Positions 1 to 6,292 of a stretch of 10,954 bases of DNA are shown in pieces; the stretch's first letter is position 1, and every line of letters starts with the position of its first letter. The notes under the pieces were generated by a model. It was given only the letters and a program-made list of their open reading frames with translations. It did not search any database and was not told where the DNA came from. Source of the stretch: Betaproteobacteria bacterium (GTDB taxonomy: Bacteria > Pseudomonadota > Gammaproteobacteria > Burkholderiales > Burkholderiaceae_C); assembly GCA_009925955.1 (NCBI GenBank), contig RFPX01000027.1, positions 1 through 10,954 on the forward strand. The letters are read 5' to 3'. The position numbers and the translations under genes were made by a program.

Positions 1-1638
1 GAACAGCGTGAGCAGCAGCACCTGGATGTGCGAGCCATCCACATCGGCATCGCTCAAGATGCACACCTTGCCGTAGCGCAGCCCACTGAGGTCCGGCGTG
101 TCATGGACGCCATGCGGATCCACGCCCATGGCCACCGCAATGTCGTGGATCTCGTTGTTCTTAAACAGCAGGTCGCGCTCCACCTCCCAGGCATTGAGCA
201 CCTTGCCGCGCAGAGGCAGGATCGCCTGCGTCTCCTTGTCGCGGCCCATCTTGGCGCTGCCGCCGGCGGAGTCACCCTCCACCAGGAAGAGCTCGTTGAG
301 GGACAAGTCGCGGCTTTCGCAGTCGGTGAGCTTGCCAGGCAGCACCGCCACCCCGGAGCCCTTCTTTTTCTCCACCTTCTGTGACGCACGCTGCCGTGTC
401 TGCGCAGCCTTGATCACCAAATCGGCCAGTTTGCGGCCGTGCTCGACATGCTGGTTCAGCCACAACTCCAGCGCGGGCTTGGTGTAAGCCGAAACCAAGC
501 GCAGCGCATCCCGAGAGTTCAACCGTTCCTTGGTCTGCCCCTGGAATTGCGGGTCCAAGACCTTGGCCGACAACACGAAACTGGCCCGCGAGAACACGTC
601 TTCGGGCATGAGCTTGACACCCTTGGGCAAGAGGGCATGCATATCGATGAAGCCCTTGATCGCCCCAAACAGGCCGTCCTTGAGGCCGGACTCGTGGGTG
701 CCACCGGCCACGGTGGGGATGAGGTTCACATAACTCTCGCGCAGCAGCGCCCCATCCTCGGTGAACGCCACGCACCACGCAGCGCCTTCACCCTCGGCAA
801 AGTTCTCAGTCTCGGCCGCTTCAGCAAATCGCTCGCCCTCGAACAGGGGGATCAAGGGCTCAGCGCTCAGGCTTTGCAACAAGTAGTCGCGAAGGCCCCC
901 CTTGTACAGCCAGGTTTGCGTGTCACCGCTCTTCTCGTGGTGCAGGGTCACGGTCACACCCGGCATCAGCACCGCCTTGCTGCGCAAGAGATGCACCAAC
1001 TCCGCCCTGGGCAACTCCGCGGACTCAAAGTACCGGGCGTCAGGCCAGACGCGCACCGAGGTGCCGCTGCGCCGGGCCGCGCCAGCGGCTTGGGCTGCCA
1101 AGCCGCTGGCGGCCGGCGCTGCCGCCATCACCTTCAGGGGCTCCACGACATCGCCGCCGGAAAAAGCCAGTGCGGCCGTCTGCCCTTCACGCCAAACCTG
1201 CACCTGCAAGCGCTTGGCCAAGGCATTCGTGACGCTGACACCCACGCCGTGCAGGCCGCCGGAGAAGCTGTAGGCGCCGCCCGAGCCTTTGTCGAACTTA
1301 CCGCCGGCATGCAAGCGTGTGAACACAATCTCCACCACCGGCACGCCTTCATCCGGGTGCAGCCCAAAGGGAATGCCCCGCCCATCGTCGTCCACGGTGA
1401 TCGAGCCGTCGCTGTGCAGCGTCACGCCTATGCGCCGGCCATGGCCCGCCAGGGCTTCGTCGGCTGCGTTGTCGATCACCTCCTGCACGATGTGCAGTGG
1501 GTTGTCGGTGCGCGTGTACATGCCGGGACGCTGCTTGACCGGCTCGAGGCCCTTGAGTACCTTGATCGAGGCCTCGCTGTAGTGGCCGGCTTCAGCAGAG
1601 CGGGCCGCCGCAGACTTCTTCGGTGTGGGAGGTGACAT
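1..1638 (-). CDS. parE: DNA topoisomerase IV subunit B (ParE), 3' end cut by window
   Basis: ATPase and TOPRIM subunit of topoisomerase IV, which with ParC decatenates daughter chromosomes. The first 546 residues are present; the family is roughly 630-660 residues, so the C-terminal part of the TOPRIM region and the tail are missing. The GHKL ATPase domain shows EVIDNAADEALAGHG with Glu53 and Asn57 matching E. coli GyrB Glu42 and Asn46, DDDGRGIP (83-90) and GGLHGVG (127-133). The TOPRIM acidic site EGDSAGG is at 454-460 and the Mg-binding DADVD at 530-534. I call ParE rather than GyrB because of RPGMYTRT (37-44), where GyrB has RPGMYIGD, and because long stretches match E. coli ParE (ESYVNLIPT, DPQFQGQTKERL, KLTDCESRDLS). 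The start is ATG 1638; a -10-like TAGAAT sits 8 nt upstream and there is no Shine-Dalgarno. Residues about 171-190 form an Ala-rich insertion containing a perfect DNA palindrome. It is divergent from the MFS gene. Confidence 0.96.
   Translation of the reverse strand, partial: MSPPTPKKSAAARSAEAGHYSEASIKVLKGLEPVKQRPGMYTRTDNPLHIVQEVIDNAADEALAGHGRRIGVTLHSDGSITVDDDGRGIPFGLHPDEGVPVVEIVFTRLHAGGKFDKGSGGAYSFSGGLHGVGVSVTNALAKRLQVQVWREGQTAALAFSGGDVVEPLKVMAAAPAASGLAAQAAGAARRSGTSVRVWPDARYFESAELPRAELVHLLRSKAVLMPGVTVTLHHEKSGDTQTWLYKGGLRDYLLQSLSAEPLIPLFEGERFAEAAETENFAEGEGAAWCVAFTEDGALLRESYVNLIPTVAGGTHESGLKDGLFGAIKGFIDMHALLPKGVKLMPEDVFSRASFVLSAKVLDPQFQGQTKERLNSRDALRLVSAYTKPALELWLNQHVEHGRKLADLVIKAAQTRQRASQKVEKKKGSGVAVLPGKLTDCESRDLSLNELFLVEGDSAGGSAKMGRDKETQAILPLRGKVLNAWEVERDLLFKNNEIHDIAVAMGVDPHGVHDTPDLSGLRYGKVCILSDADVDGSHIQVLLLTLF
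1080..1111. repeat. Perfect 14-bp inverted repeat with 4-nt loop inside parE
   Basis: CGCCAGCGGCTTGG at 1080-1093 is followed by GCTG at 1094-1097 and then the exact reverse complement CCAAGCCGCTGGCG at 1098-1111. It encodes ParE residues 176-187 (AASGLAAQAAGA), in a low-complexity stretch that E. coli ParE lacks at the matching position, between the GHKL core and the conserved SGTSVRVWPD segment. The frame is kept. It could be a small palindromic insertion or locally duplicated GC-rich sequence; only comparison with relatives can tell. Confidence 0.85.
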
Positions 1639-1646
1639 GGGCCAAG

Positions 1647-1652
1647 ATTCTA
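1647..1652 (-). promoter_or_regulatory. Putative -10 box of parE
   Basis: TAGAAT on the minus strand matches TATAAT at five of six positions and lies 8 nt before the parE ATG, so a transcript would start at or within 1-2 nt of the start codon. No convincing -35 hexamer is seen 16-18 nt upstream (CCGTGC at the 17-nt spacing). No Shine-Dalgarno lies between the box and the ATG. Confidence 0.45.
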
Positions 1653-1690
1653 GGCAGGGGCTCCATCGAGCACGGGGCGGCTGAATTCGC

Positions 1691-1696
1691 GACAAT
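1691..1696 (+). promoter_or_regulatory. Putative -10 box of the MFS gene
   Basis: GACAAT lies exactly 6 nt before ATG 1703, which would place the transcription start on the A of that ATG. It matches TATAAT at four of six positions. No -35 element is recognisable at the usual distance, and the region has no Shine-Dalgarno. It shares the 64-bp gap 1639-1702 with the divergent parE promoter. Confidence 0.4.
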
Positions 1697-1702
1697 GCCC
1701 CG

Positions 1703-2935
1703 ATGACACATCCGACAGGTCCGGCGGCCCCCCTGCTCAGCCTTCGCCAGGTGCTCATTTGCAGCGCCTTGATCCTCACCCTGTCCATGGGCATACGCCA
1801 TGGCTTTGGTCTGTGGCTGCAGCCCATCACGGTGGAGCGGGCGTGGTCTCGGGAAACCTTTGCCTTCGCGCTGGCCGTCCAGAACATCGCCTGGGGCTTG
1901 GCGGGCCCCATCGCTGGCATGTTGGCTGACCGGTTCGGCGCCTTTCGGGTCTTGGTGGTCGGGGGCCTGCTGTACAGCCTGGGCCTGGTGCTCATGGCCC
2001 TTTCCACGTCCGGTTTGGCCTTCACCGGCAGCGCGGGCCTCTTGATCGGCATGGCACAGGCCGGCACCACCTACGCGGTTGTGTATGGCGTGATCGGTCG
2101 CAACGTGGCGCCAGAGCGGCGCAGCTGGGCCATGGGGGTGGCGGCGGCGGCCGGCTCCTTTGGGCAGTTCATGATGGTCCCGGTGGAAAGCGGGCTGATC
2201 GGCTCGATCGGCTGGCAGATGGCCTTGTTCGCCCTGGGTGCAGCCGCCTTGGCCATCATCCCGCTGTCCCTTGGCCTGCGCGAACCCGCCAGCGCGACCG
2301 CCAGCCAGCCCGGCCAGCAAAGCATCGGCCAGGCGCTCAAGGAAGCCTTTGGCTACGGCAGCTTCAACTGGCTCATGGCCGGGTACTTCGTGTGCGGCTT
2401 TCAGGTCGTGTTCATCGGGGTGCACCTGCCCAGTTACCTCAAGGACCAGGGCATGGGCCCGGATGTGGCCGCCACCGCCTTGGCCCTGATCGGGCTGTTC
2501 AATGTGCTGGGCACCTACGGCTCGGGGGTTCTGGGTCAAAACCTGCCCCGCAAGTGGATCCTGTCAAGCATCTACGGCCTGCGGTCCGTGGCCATTGTCC
2601 TGTTCCTGTGGGCTCCGCTGACCACCACCAGCGTGTACCTCTTCGCCTCGGTCATGGGCTTGTTGTGGCTGTCCACCGTGCCCCCCACCAACGCCGTCAT
2701 CGCCCAAATCTTCGGGGTGCGCTACCTGTCAATGTTGGGCGGTTTTGTGTTCCTGTCGCACCAGGTGGGTTCCTTCCTGGGCGTTTGGATGGGTGGCCTG
2801 CTGTACGACGCCACCGGCGCCTATGACGTGGTGTGGTGGATTGCGGTGGCCCTGGGCGTTTTTGCAGCCCTGGCCAATGTGCCGGTGCGCGACGCCCCGA
2901 TCGCGCGGCCGGCCCCTCAGGTGCAAACGGCTTGA
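1703..2935 (+). CDS. MFS transporter, OFA/monocarboxylate-like
   Basis: A 410-residue inner-membrane carrier of the major facilitator superfamily with about 12 hydrophobic segments, in two halves split by a hydrophilic loop around residues 192-215 (REPASATASQPGQQS). The signature loop between helices 2 and 3 is seen as GMLADRFGAFRVL (72-84). RHGFGLWLQPIT (32-43), the segment CGFQVVFIGVHLPSYL (231-246) and the late LWLSTVPPTN (321-330) resemble transporters of the oxalate/formate antiporter and monocarboxylate type, so an organic anion substrate is plausible but not shown. The start is ATG 1703; an out-of-frame ATG at 1695 opens only a three-codon frame. There is no Shine-Dalgarno, and GACAAT lies 6 nt before the ATG. 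The stop overlaps the start of the next small gene, suggesting an operon with it and the methyltransferase. Confidence 0.92.
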   Translation: MTHPTGPAAPLLSLRQVLICSALILTLSMGIRHGFGLWLQPITVERAWSRETFAFALAVQNIAWGLAGPIAGMLADRFGAFRVLVVGGLLYSLGLVLMALSTSGLAFTGSAGLLIGMAQAGTTYAVVYGVIGRNVAPERRSWAMGVAAAAGSFGQFMMVPVESGLIGSIGWQMALFALGAAALAIIPLSLGLREPASATASQPGQQSIGQALKEAFGYGSFNWLMAGYFVCGFQVVFIGVHLPSYLKDQGMGPDVAATALALIGLFNVLGTYGSGVLGQNLPRKWILSSIYGLRSVAIVLFLWAPLTTTSVYLFASVMGLLWLSTVPPTNAVIAQIFGVRYLSMLGGFVFLSHQVGSFLGVWMGGLLYDATGAYDVVWWIAVALGVFAALANVPVRDAPIARPAPQVQTA

Positions 2936-3057
2936 GCCTGACCAGCCGCATCCTGTGGGGGCTCTTGGCCCTGTGCGCGTGTGCGACGGTGTTCCTGGCC
3001 TGGATGAACCCGCACCTGGCGCTGGAGGTGGCCAGCCTCGTTCGCAGCTGCTTTTAG
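2932..3057 (+). CDS. Small hypothetical membrane protein (41 aa)
   Basis: I do not recognise this gene. It would start with TTG at 2932, overlapping the MFS stop codon by 4 bp (TTGA), and end with TAG at 3055-3057. The 41-residue product has a short N-terminus with one Arg (SLTSR), a single hydrophobic segment of about 19 residues (ILWGLLALCACATVFLAWM) and the tail NPHLALEVASLVRSCF, which ends in Cys-Phe. About 38 of 41 sense codons end in G or C, like the real genes around it, which argues for coding. The gap it fills between MFS and methyltransferase would otherwise be 133 bp. The Shine-Dalgarno is weak (AGG about 10 nt upstream), so translation is probably coupled to the MFS gene. Its stop lies in the ribosome binding site of the methyltransferase. 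The start codon choice is uncertain; no ATG is available except one deep in the protein (3003 region). Confidence 0.5.
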   Translation: MSLTSRILWGLLALCACATVFLAWMNPHLALEVASLVRSCF

Positions 3058-3061
3058 GGGG
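3056..3061 (+). promoter_or_regulatory. Shine-Dalgarno of the methyltransferase gene
   Basis: AGGGGG ends 7 nt before ATG 3069 and overlaps the stop codon of the small membrane protein gene. This fixes the methyltransferase start and argues against using the much longer upstream open frame that runs back through the MFS gene. Confidence 0.6.
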
Positions 3062-3068
3062 CTTCGCC

Positions 3069-3635
3069 ATGCACGGTACCGGTGAAGCATCGGATTGGAT
3101 CCAGCGGTTCAGCCACTTGGTGCCCCGTGGCGCTCGGGTGCTCGACGTGGCCAGCGGTGCGGGTCGGCACAGCCGATGGTTTGCCGCGCGGGGCGCCGCT
3201 GTCACCGCCGTGGACCGCGACGCCGCCGCCTTGCAAGGGCTCGAGGCCGTGGCCCGCGTGGTGTGCGCCGACATCGAGAACGGCCCGTGGCCCCTGCCCG
3301 GCGAGGCCTTCGATGCCATCATCATCACCAACTACTTGTGGCGGCCCCTATGGCCCGTGTGGCTGTCCAGCCTAAAGCCGCAGGGCGTTCTCCTGGTGGA
3401 AACCTTTGCCATCGGGCACGGCCGCTTGGGCCGGCCACGCAACCCTGACTTCCTGCTGCAGCCGGGTGAACTGCTGCAATGGACCCAGGCCGGTCTGCAT
3501 GTTCTGGCCTACGAAGACGGGCTGCTGGGTTCGGCAGAACAGGCAGACCTTCGCCGGGTACAGCGCATGGCCGCGATCAGACCCGCGACGACCGATGTCC
3601 AGGCTGTCGGGGATTGGCCCCTGAACCCTGGATAA
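3069..3635 (+). CDS. Class I SAM-dependent methyltransferase
   Basis: A 188-residue single-domain Rossmann methyltransferase using S-adenosylmethionine; the substrate is unknown. Motif I is VLDVASGAG at 24-32, followed by RHSRWFAARG. The acidic residue ending strand 2, which binds the ribose, is Asp49 in AVTAVDRD. The adenine-side acidic residue is likely Asp68 in VCADIENGPWPLP. The strand-4 region is FDAIIITNYLWRPLW (81-95), and strand 5 with its following part is GVLLVETFAIGHGRLGRPRNPDFLL (the segment 106-130). The overall look is of the small TehB/UbiE-like group, but no specific family can be claimed. The start ATG 3069 has AGGGGG 7 nt upstream. Its last codons contain the -10-like box of dapA. 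Lying 11 nt after the small membrane gene, it is probably co-transcribed with the MFS gene. Confidence 0.88.
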   Translation: MHGTGEASDWIQRFSHLVPRGARVLDVASGAGRHSRWFAARGAAVTAVDRDAAALQGLEAVARVVCADIENGPWPLPGEAFDAIIITNYLWRPLWPVWLSSLKPQGVLLVETFAIGHGRLGRPRNPDFLLQPGELLQWTQAGLHVLAYEDGLLGSAEQADLRRVQRMAAIRPATTDVQAVGDWPLNPG

Positions 3636-3636
3636 T
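3631..3636 (+). promoter_or_regulatory. Putative -10 box of dapA
   Basis: GATAAT, five of six matches to TATAAT, overlaps the methyltransferase stop codon (TAA 3633-3635). It lies exactly 6 nt before the in-frame ATG at 3643 and 48 nt before ATG 3685. A TTGGCC at 3614-3619 is too close (11-nt spacer) to act as its -35. If active, the transcript would begin at about 3643. Confidence 0.4.
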
Positions 3637-3684
3637 CCGCGGATGGGCGTCCAGCCCACCGTTCACCTACCCGAGCCCCCAAAC

Positions 3685-4569
3685 ATGAAACCGATCACCG
3701 GCAGCATCGTGGCCCTGGTCACCCCCATGCGCGACGATGGTGCCGTCGACTACGACGGCCTGCGACAGCTCATTGACTGGCATATTGCCGAGGGCACCGA
3801 CTGCATAGGCGTGGTGGGCACCACCGGCGAATCGCCGACGGTGACCGTCGAAGAGCATTGCGAAATCATCCGGGTGGCCGTGCAGCAGTGCGCGGGTCGT
3901 GTACCGGTGATGGCCGGTGCGGGTGCCAATTCCACCCACGAGGCCATCGAGCTCTCGCGCTTCGCCAAAAAGGTGGGCGCCGACTGCACCCTTCAGGTGG
4001 TCCCCTATTACAACAAGCCCACACAGGAAGGCATCTACCGCCACTTCAAGGCCATTGCCGAAGCGGTGGACATCCCCATGGTGCTGTACAACGTGCCCGG
4101 CCGCACCGTGGCCGACATGGGCGTCGAGACCACGCTGCGCCTGGCTGAGTTGCCCGGTGTCATCGGCGTGAAGGACGCCACAGGTAACCTGGAGCGTGCC
4201 GCGTGGCTGATTCGCCATGCACCGCCGCATTTCCGCATCTATTCGGGCGACGACCCCACGGCCATTGCCCTGATGCTGCTGGGCGGCCATGGCAACGTGA
4301 GCGTGACAGCCAACGTGGCGCCGCGTGCCATGCGCGAGATGTGCGCGGCGGCCATCGCGGGCGACGCCATCCGCGCCCGCGAGATCCACCTGCAGCTGCT
4401 GCCCTTGCACAAGCACCTGTTCGTGGAGGCCAACCCCATACCCGTGAAGTGGGCGCTGCACCGCCTGGGCCGCTGTGGCGGTGCCATCCGCCTGCCGCTC
4501 GTTCCTTTGACGGAGCCGTCCCAAGCCCTTGTCGAGCAGGCACTGCTGGATTGCGGCCTGCTCCCATGA
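3685..4569 (+). CDS. dapA: 4-hydroxy-tetrahydrodipicolinate synthase (DapA)
   Basis: Condenses pyruvate with aspartate semialdehyde, the first committed step of diaminopimelate and lysine synthesis, in the cytoplasm as a (beta/alpha)8 barrel. The Schiff-base lysine is Lys163 in GVKDATG, the proton relay is Thr46/Thr47 in GVVGTTGES plus Tyr109 and Tyr135 (VPYYNKP, VLYNVPGRT), and Arg140 matches E. coli Arg138. With ATG 3685 it has 294 residues (E. coli 292) and begins MKPITGSIVALVTPM as the family does. An in-frame ATG at 3643 would add 14 residues (MGVQPTVHLPEPPN) and sits 6 nt after a GATAAT box; neither start has a clear Shine-Dalgarno. Of the E. coli lysine-site residues, His56, Asn80, Glu84 and Tyr106 are kept (His58, Asn82, Glu86, Tyr108), but His53 is Val55. 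The stop overlaps the bamC start as ATGA. Confidence 0.97.
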   Translation: MKPITGSIVALVTPMRDDGAVDYDGLRQLIDWHIAEGTDCIGVVGTTGESPTVTVEEHCEIIRVAVQQCAGRVPVMAGAGANSTHEAIELSRFAKKVGADCTLQVVPYYNKPTQEGIYRHFKAIAEAVDIPMVLYNVPGRTVADMGVETTLRLAELPGVIGVKDATGNLERAAWLIRHAPPHFRIYSGDDPTAIALMLLGGHGNVSVTANVAPRAMREMCAAAIAGDAIRAREIHLQLLPLHKHLFVEANPIPVKWALHRLGRCGGAIRLPLVPLTEPSQALVEQALLDCGLLP

Positions 4570-5858
4570 AGCCTGCCCATCTGCGCTGCGCTGACCTCAC
4601 CCTTTCCCCCGACCCTGCATTGGCTGCATCACACATGACCTCCAAGCCCACTCCCGTCACTGGCACAACCCCTTCGCCACACGCCTTCCTTGGTCGCCCG
4701 GTGCAATGCGGCACGGCGTTGGCCGTGGCACTGGCCTTGGGCGGGTGCTCCACCGTCAGTGGTTGGTTCAGCAGTTCGGGCGAAGCGGCCGGCTCACCGG
4801 TGAACTACCGCTCCAAGGCGGTCAAGACCCCTCCCCTGGAGGTGCCACCGGACCTCACACAAATTGCCCGCGAGGGCCGCTTTGCCGTGCAGTCGGGTCA
4901 GCCCATCAGCGCCAGCACCTTCGCGCAGGGAGGCCCGGCGGTACCCGCGGCCAGTACCGGCCCCGCCGTCACGCCCACCCAGGTCGGGTCTGTCCGCCTG
5001 GAACGCGATGGCCAGACGAGGCGCCTGGTCACCACGCTGGCACCGGAAGTGGTGTACGAGCGCGTGGTGGCCTTCTGGAAGGACAACGGATTCAACTTGG
5101 AGGTCGAGCGCCCCGAAGCCGGCGTCGTCGAAACCGGCTGGGCGGAGAACCGGGCCAAACTGCCCCAAGACCTGGTGCGCAGCGTTCTGGGCCGATTCGC
5201 TGACGGCATCTTCTCCACCGGAGAGCGTGACCGCTACCGCACCCGCATCGAACGATTGGCCGGCGGCCGGGGCACCGAGGTGACGGTGGCACACCGCGGC
5301 CTGATGGAAGCCCCGGTGGCCAACAACAAAGACCAGATTGCGTGGCAAGCACGCCCCAGCGATCCTGCCTTGGAAGCCGAGATGCTGTACCGGCTGATGG
5401 CACGATTGGGTGCGCCTGAAGCGGCCGTTGCCCAGGCCCGTGCAGGCGAGCGCAGCGCGCCGGGCTCAGCAGCAGCCCGCCCGAACGCGGCCCCGCGAGC
5501 CCGGCTCTTGCCCGACGGACGGCTGCAAATCGATGAGGGCTTTGACCGTGCGTGGCGCACGGTTGGCGCCGGGCTGGACCGCAGCGGTTTCACCGTGGAA
5601 GACCGCGACCGCGCCGGCGGCATCTACTTTGTGCGCTATGTGGACCGCAACGCCAGCGGCAAGGAAGGCTGGATCTCCCGCATGGTCAACGTGTTCCGCA
5701 GCGACGACAGCAAGACGCGCCTGGCCCGCTACCGCATCTTGGTCAAGGGTGAGTCTGACAACCGCTCCAGCTTGACCGTGCTCAACGCCAACGGCCAACC
5801 CGAGACGTCTGACACGGCCAAAGCCATTCGCGAAGCACTGCTCAAGGAACTGCAGTAG
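4566..5858 (+). CDS. bamC: Outer membrane protein assembly factor BamC (lipoprotein)
   Basis: Lipoprotein of the BAM complex that inserts beta-barrel proteins into the outer membrane. A hydrophobic run TALAVALALGGC ends in a lipobox Cys, residue 61 from ATG 4566. The mature N-terminus has the unstructured BamD-binding type segment VNYRSKAVKTPPLEVPPDLT (79-98). Two helix-grip domains follow: about 140-285 (VVYERVVAFWKDNGF, GWAENRAKLPQD) and about 313-430 (DGRLQIDEGFDRAWRTVGAGL, GGIYFVRYVD), joined by an Ala/Pro/Arg-rich linker. The start is uncertain. ATG 4566 overlaps the dapA stop (ATGA, translational coupling) but puts 60 residues before the Cys; ATG 4635 gives a more usual 37-residue signal. 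Neither has a Shine-Dalgarno, and codons before about 4700 are less GC-ended than the rest. It is the same operon as dapA and ends before a hairpin terminator. Confidence 0.9.
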   Translation: MKPAHLRCADLTLSPDPALAASHMTSKPTPVTGTTPSPHAFLGRPVQCGTALAVALALGGCSTVSGWFSSSGEAAGSPVNYRSKAVKTPPLEVPPDLTQIAREGRFAVQSGQPISASTFAQGGPAVPAASTGPAVTPTQVGSVRLERDGQTRRLVTTLAPEVVYERVVAFWKDNGFNLEVERPEAGVVETGWAENRAKLPQDLVRSVLGRFADGIFSTGERDRYRTRIERLAGGRGTEVTVAHRGLMEAPVANNKDQIAWQARPSDPALEAEMLYRLMARLGAPEAAVAQARAGERSAPGSAAARPNAAPRARLLPDGRLQIDEGFDRAWRTVGAGLDRSGFTVEDRDRAGGIYFVRYVDRNASGKEGWISRMVNVFRSDDSKTRLARYRILVKGESDNRSSLTVLNANGQPETSDTAKAIREALLKELQ

Positions 5859-5872
5859 CCGACCCTCCGGGG

Positions 5873-5898
5873 CCCTGGGGTGTGCTGCACCACAGGGC
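5873..5898. other. Bulged hairpin downstream of bamC
   Basis: GCCCTG (5873-5878) pairs with CAGGGC (5893-5898), then GGTG (5879-5882) pairs with CACC (5888-5891), with A5892 bulged out and a 5-nt loop TGCTG. It has no T run on either side. It lies between the bamC stop and the T-tract terminator, so it may stabilise the bamC 3' end or add to termination. Confidence 0.45.
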
Positions 5899-5905
5899 GC
5901 ACATG

Positions 5906-5932
5906 AAAAAAGCCGCCCGAGGGCGGCTTTTT
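5906..5932. terminator. Bidirectional rho-independent terminator (bamC / small lipoprotein)
   Basis: AAAAAA (5906-5911), GCCGCC (5912-5917), loop CGAG (5918-5921), GGCGGC (5922-5927), TTTTT (5928-5932). The arms pair perfectly and the A and T tracts make it work on both strands: for bamC reading right and for the small lipoprotein gene, whose stop is at 5949, reading left. Confidence 0.9.
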
Positions 5933-5948
5933 CGTTCCTGGGAGCAGC

Positions 5949-6140
5949 TTACTTGCTGGCAGGAGCAGAGGCTTCTGCAGCAGCCGGTGCGGAAGCAGCA
6001 GAGGCCTCAGCAGCGGGGGCAGCGGCCGGTGCCGGTGCCGGAGCAGCAGCGGGGGCGGGAGCCGGAGCGGCTTCCTTCTTGCCGCAAGCGGCCAGAGCGG
6101 AAACGGCGATCAGGGATGCCAGCAGGATGGAATGCTTCAT
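5949..6140 (-). CDS. Small Ala/Pro-rich lipoprotein (hypothetical)
   Basis: A 63-residue predicted lipoprotein. The signal is MKHSILLASLIAVSALAAC with the lipobox LAAC and Cys19 as the lipid-modified residue; the next residues GKKE contain no Asp at position +2, so outer-membrane sorting is expected in a proteobacterium. The mature part is low complexity: an 8-residue unit APAPAPAA occurs twice in tandem, followed by Ala/Glu/Ser-rich sequence with AAEASA twice, ending in Lys. No enzymatic domain is visible; it may act as a periplasm-spanning tether or be an abundant small envelope lipoprotein, which is inference. ATG 6140 is chosen because GAGGA lies 5 nt upstream and the signal begins there; the frame is open 20 codons further back. 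The leader up to roxA is 165 bp. It shares a terminator with bamC. Confidence 0.85.
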   Translation of the reverse strand: MKHSILLASLIAVSALAACGKKEAAPAPAPAAAPAPAPAAAPAAEASAASAPAAAEASAPASK

Positions 6141-6145
6141 GTGTG

Positions 6146-6150
6146 TCCTC
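6146..6150 (-). promoter_or_regulatory. Shine-Dalgarno of the small lipoprotein gene
   Basis: GAGGA on the minus strand ends 5 nt before ATG 6140. It decides the start in favour of MKHSILL over the longer upstream frame. Confidence 0.6.
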
Positions 6151-6223
6151 GAAACGATGAAACTGACAGAAATGCAGGGTGTTTCAACCCCAAGAGTCAC
6201 GGTCAGCCCCCAAACACCTGGAC

Positions 6224-6256
6224 TGGACGTCCACCGCTCACCTCGGGATGCATCCC
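6224..6256. repeat. Two perfect palindromes in the lipoprotein leader
   Basis: TGGACGTCCA (10 bp, 6224-6233) and GGGATGCATCCC (12 bp, 6245-6256) lie 11 bp apart in the 165-bp region between roxA and the small lipoprotein gene. The second is followed on the plus strand by AAAAA, so on the transcribed minus strand the T run precedes it and it is not a terminator. They could be operator sites or leader RNA hairpins. Confidence 0.5.
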
Positions 6257-6292
6257 AAAAAGGGGCCGTTTGTCGGAAACCGAACCGTTTTC

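Noticed and set aside
439..1635. 398-residue open frame on the plus strand opposite parE
   Set aside because: It is antisense to a well-conserved ParE reading frame whose GHKL and TOPRIM motifs are intact; the long opposite frame follows from high GC at third positions. No family motif is visible in it.
1592..2539. 315-residue open frame on the minus strand opposite the MFS gene
   Set aside because: The product is Gly/His/Gln-rich with no domain, typical of an antisense shadow in GC-rich DNA; the MFS frame explains the region.
2745..3068. Upstream in-frame extension of the methyltransferase back into the MFS gene
   Set aside because: It overlaps conserved MFS sequence in another frame and gives Trp/Pro-rich nonsense; the AGGGGG before ATG 3069 and motif I position fit the short form.
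3667..4524. 285-residue open frame opposite dapA
   Set aside because: DapA catalytic residues are all in place on the plus strand, and the opposite product has His/Gln/Ala-rich composition with no motif.
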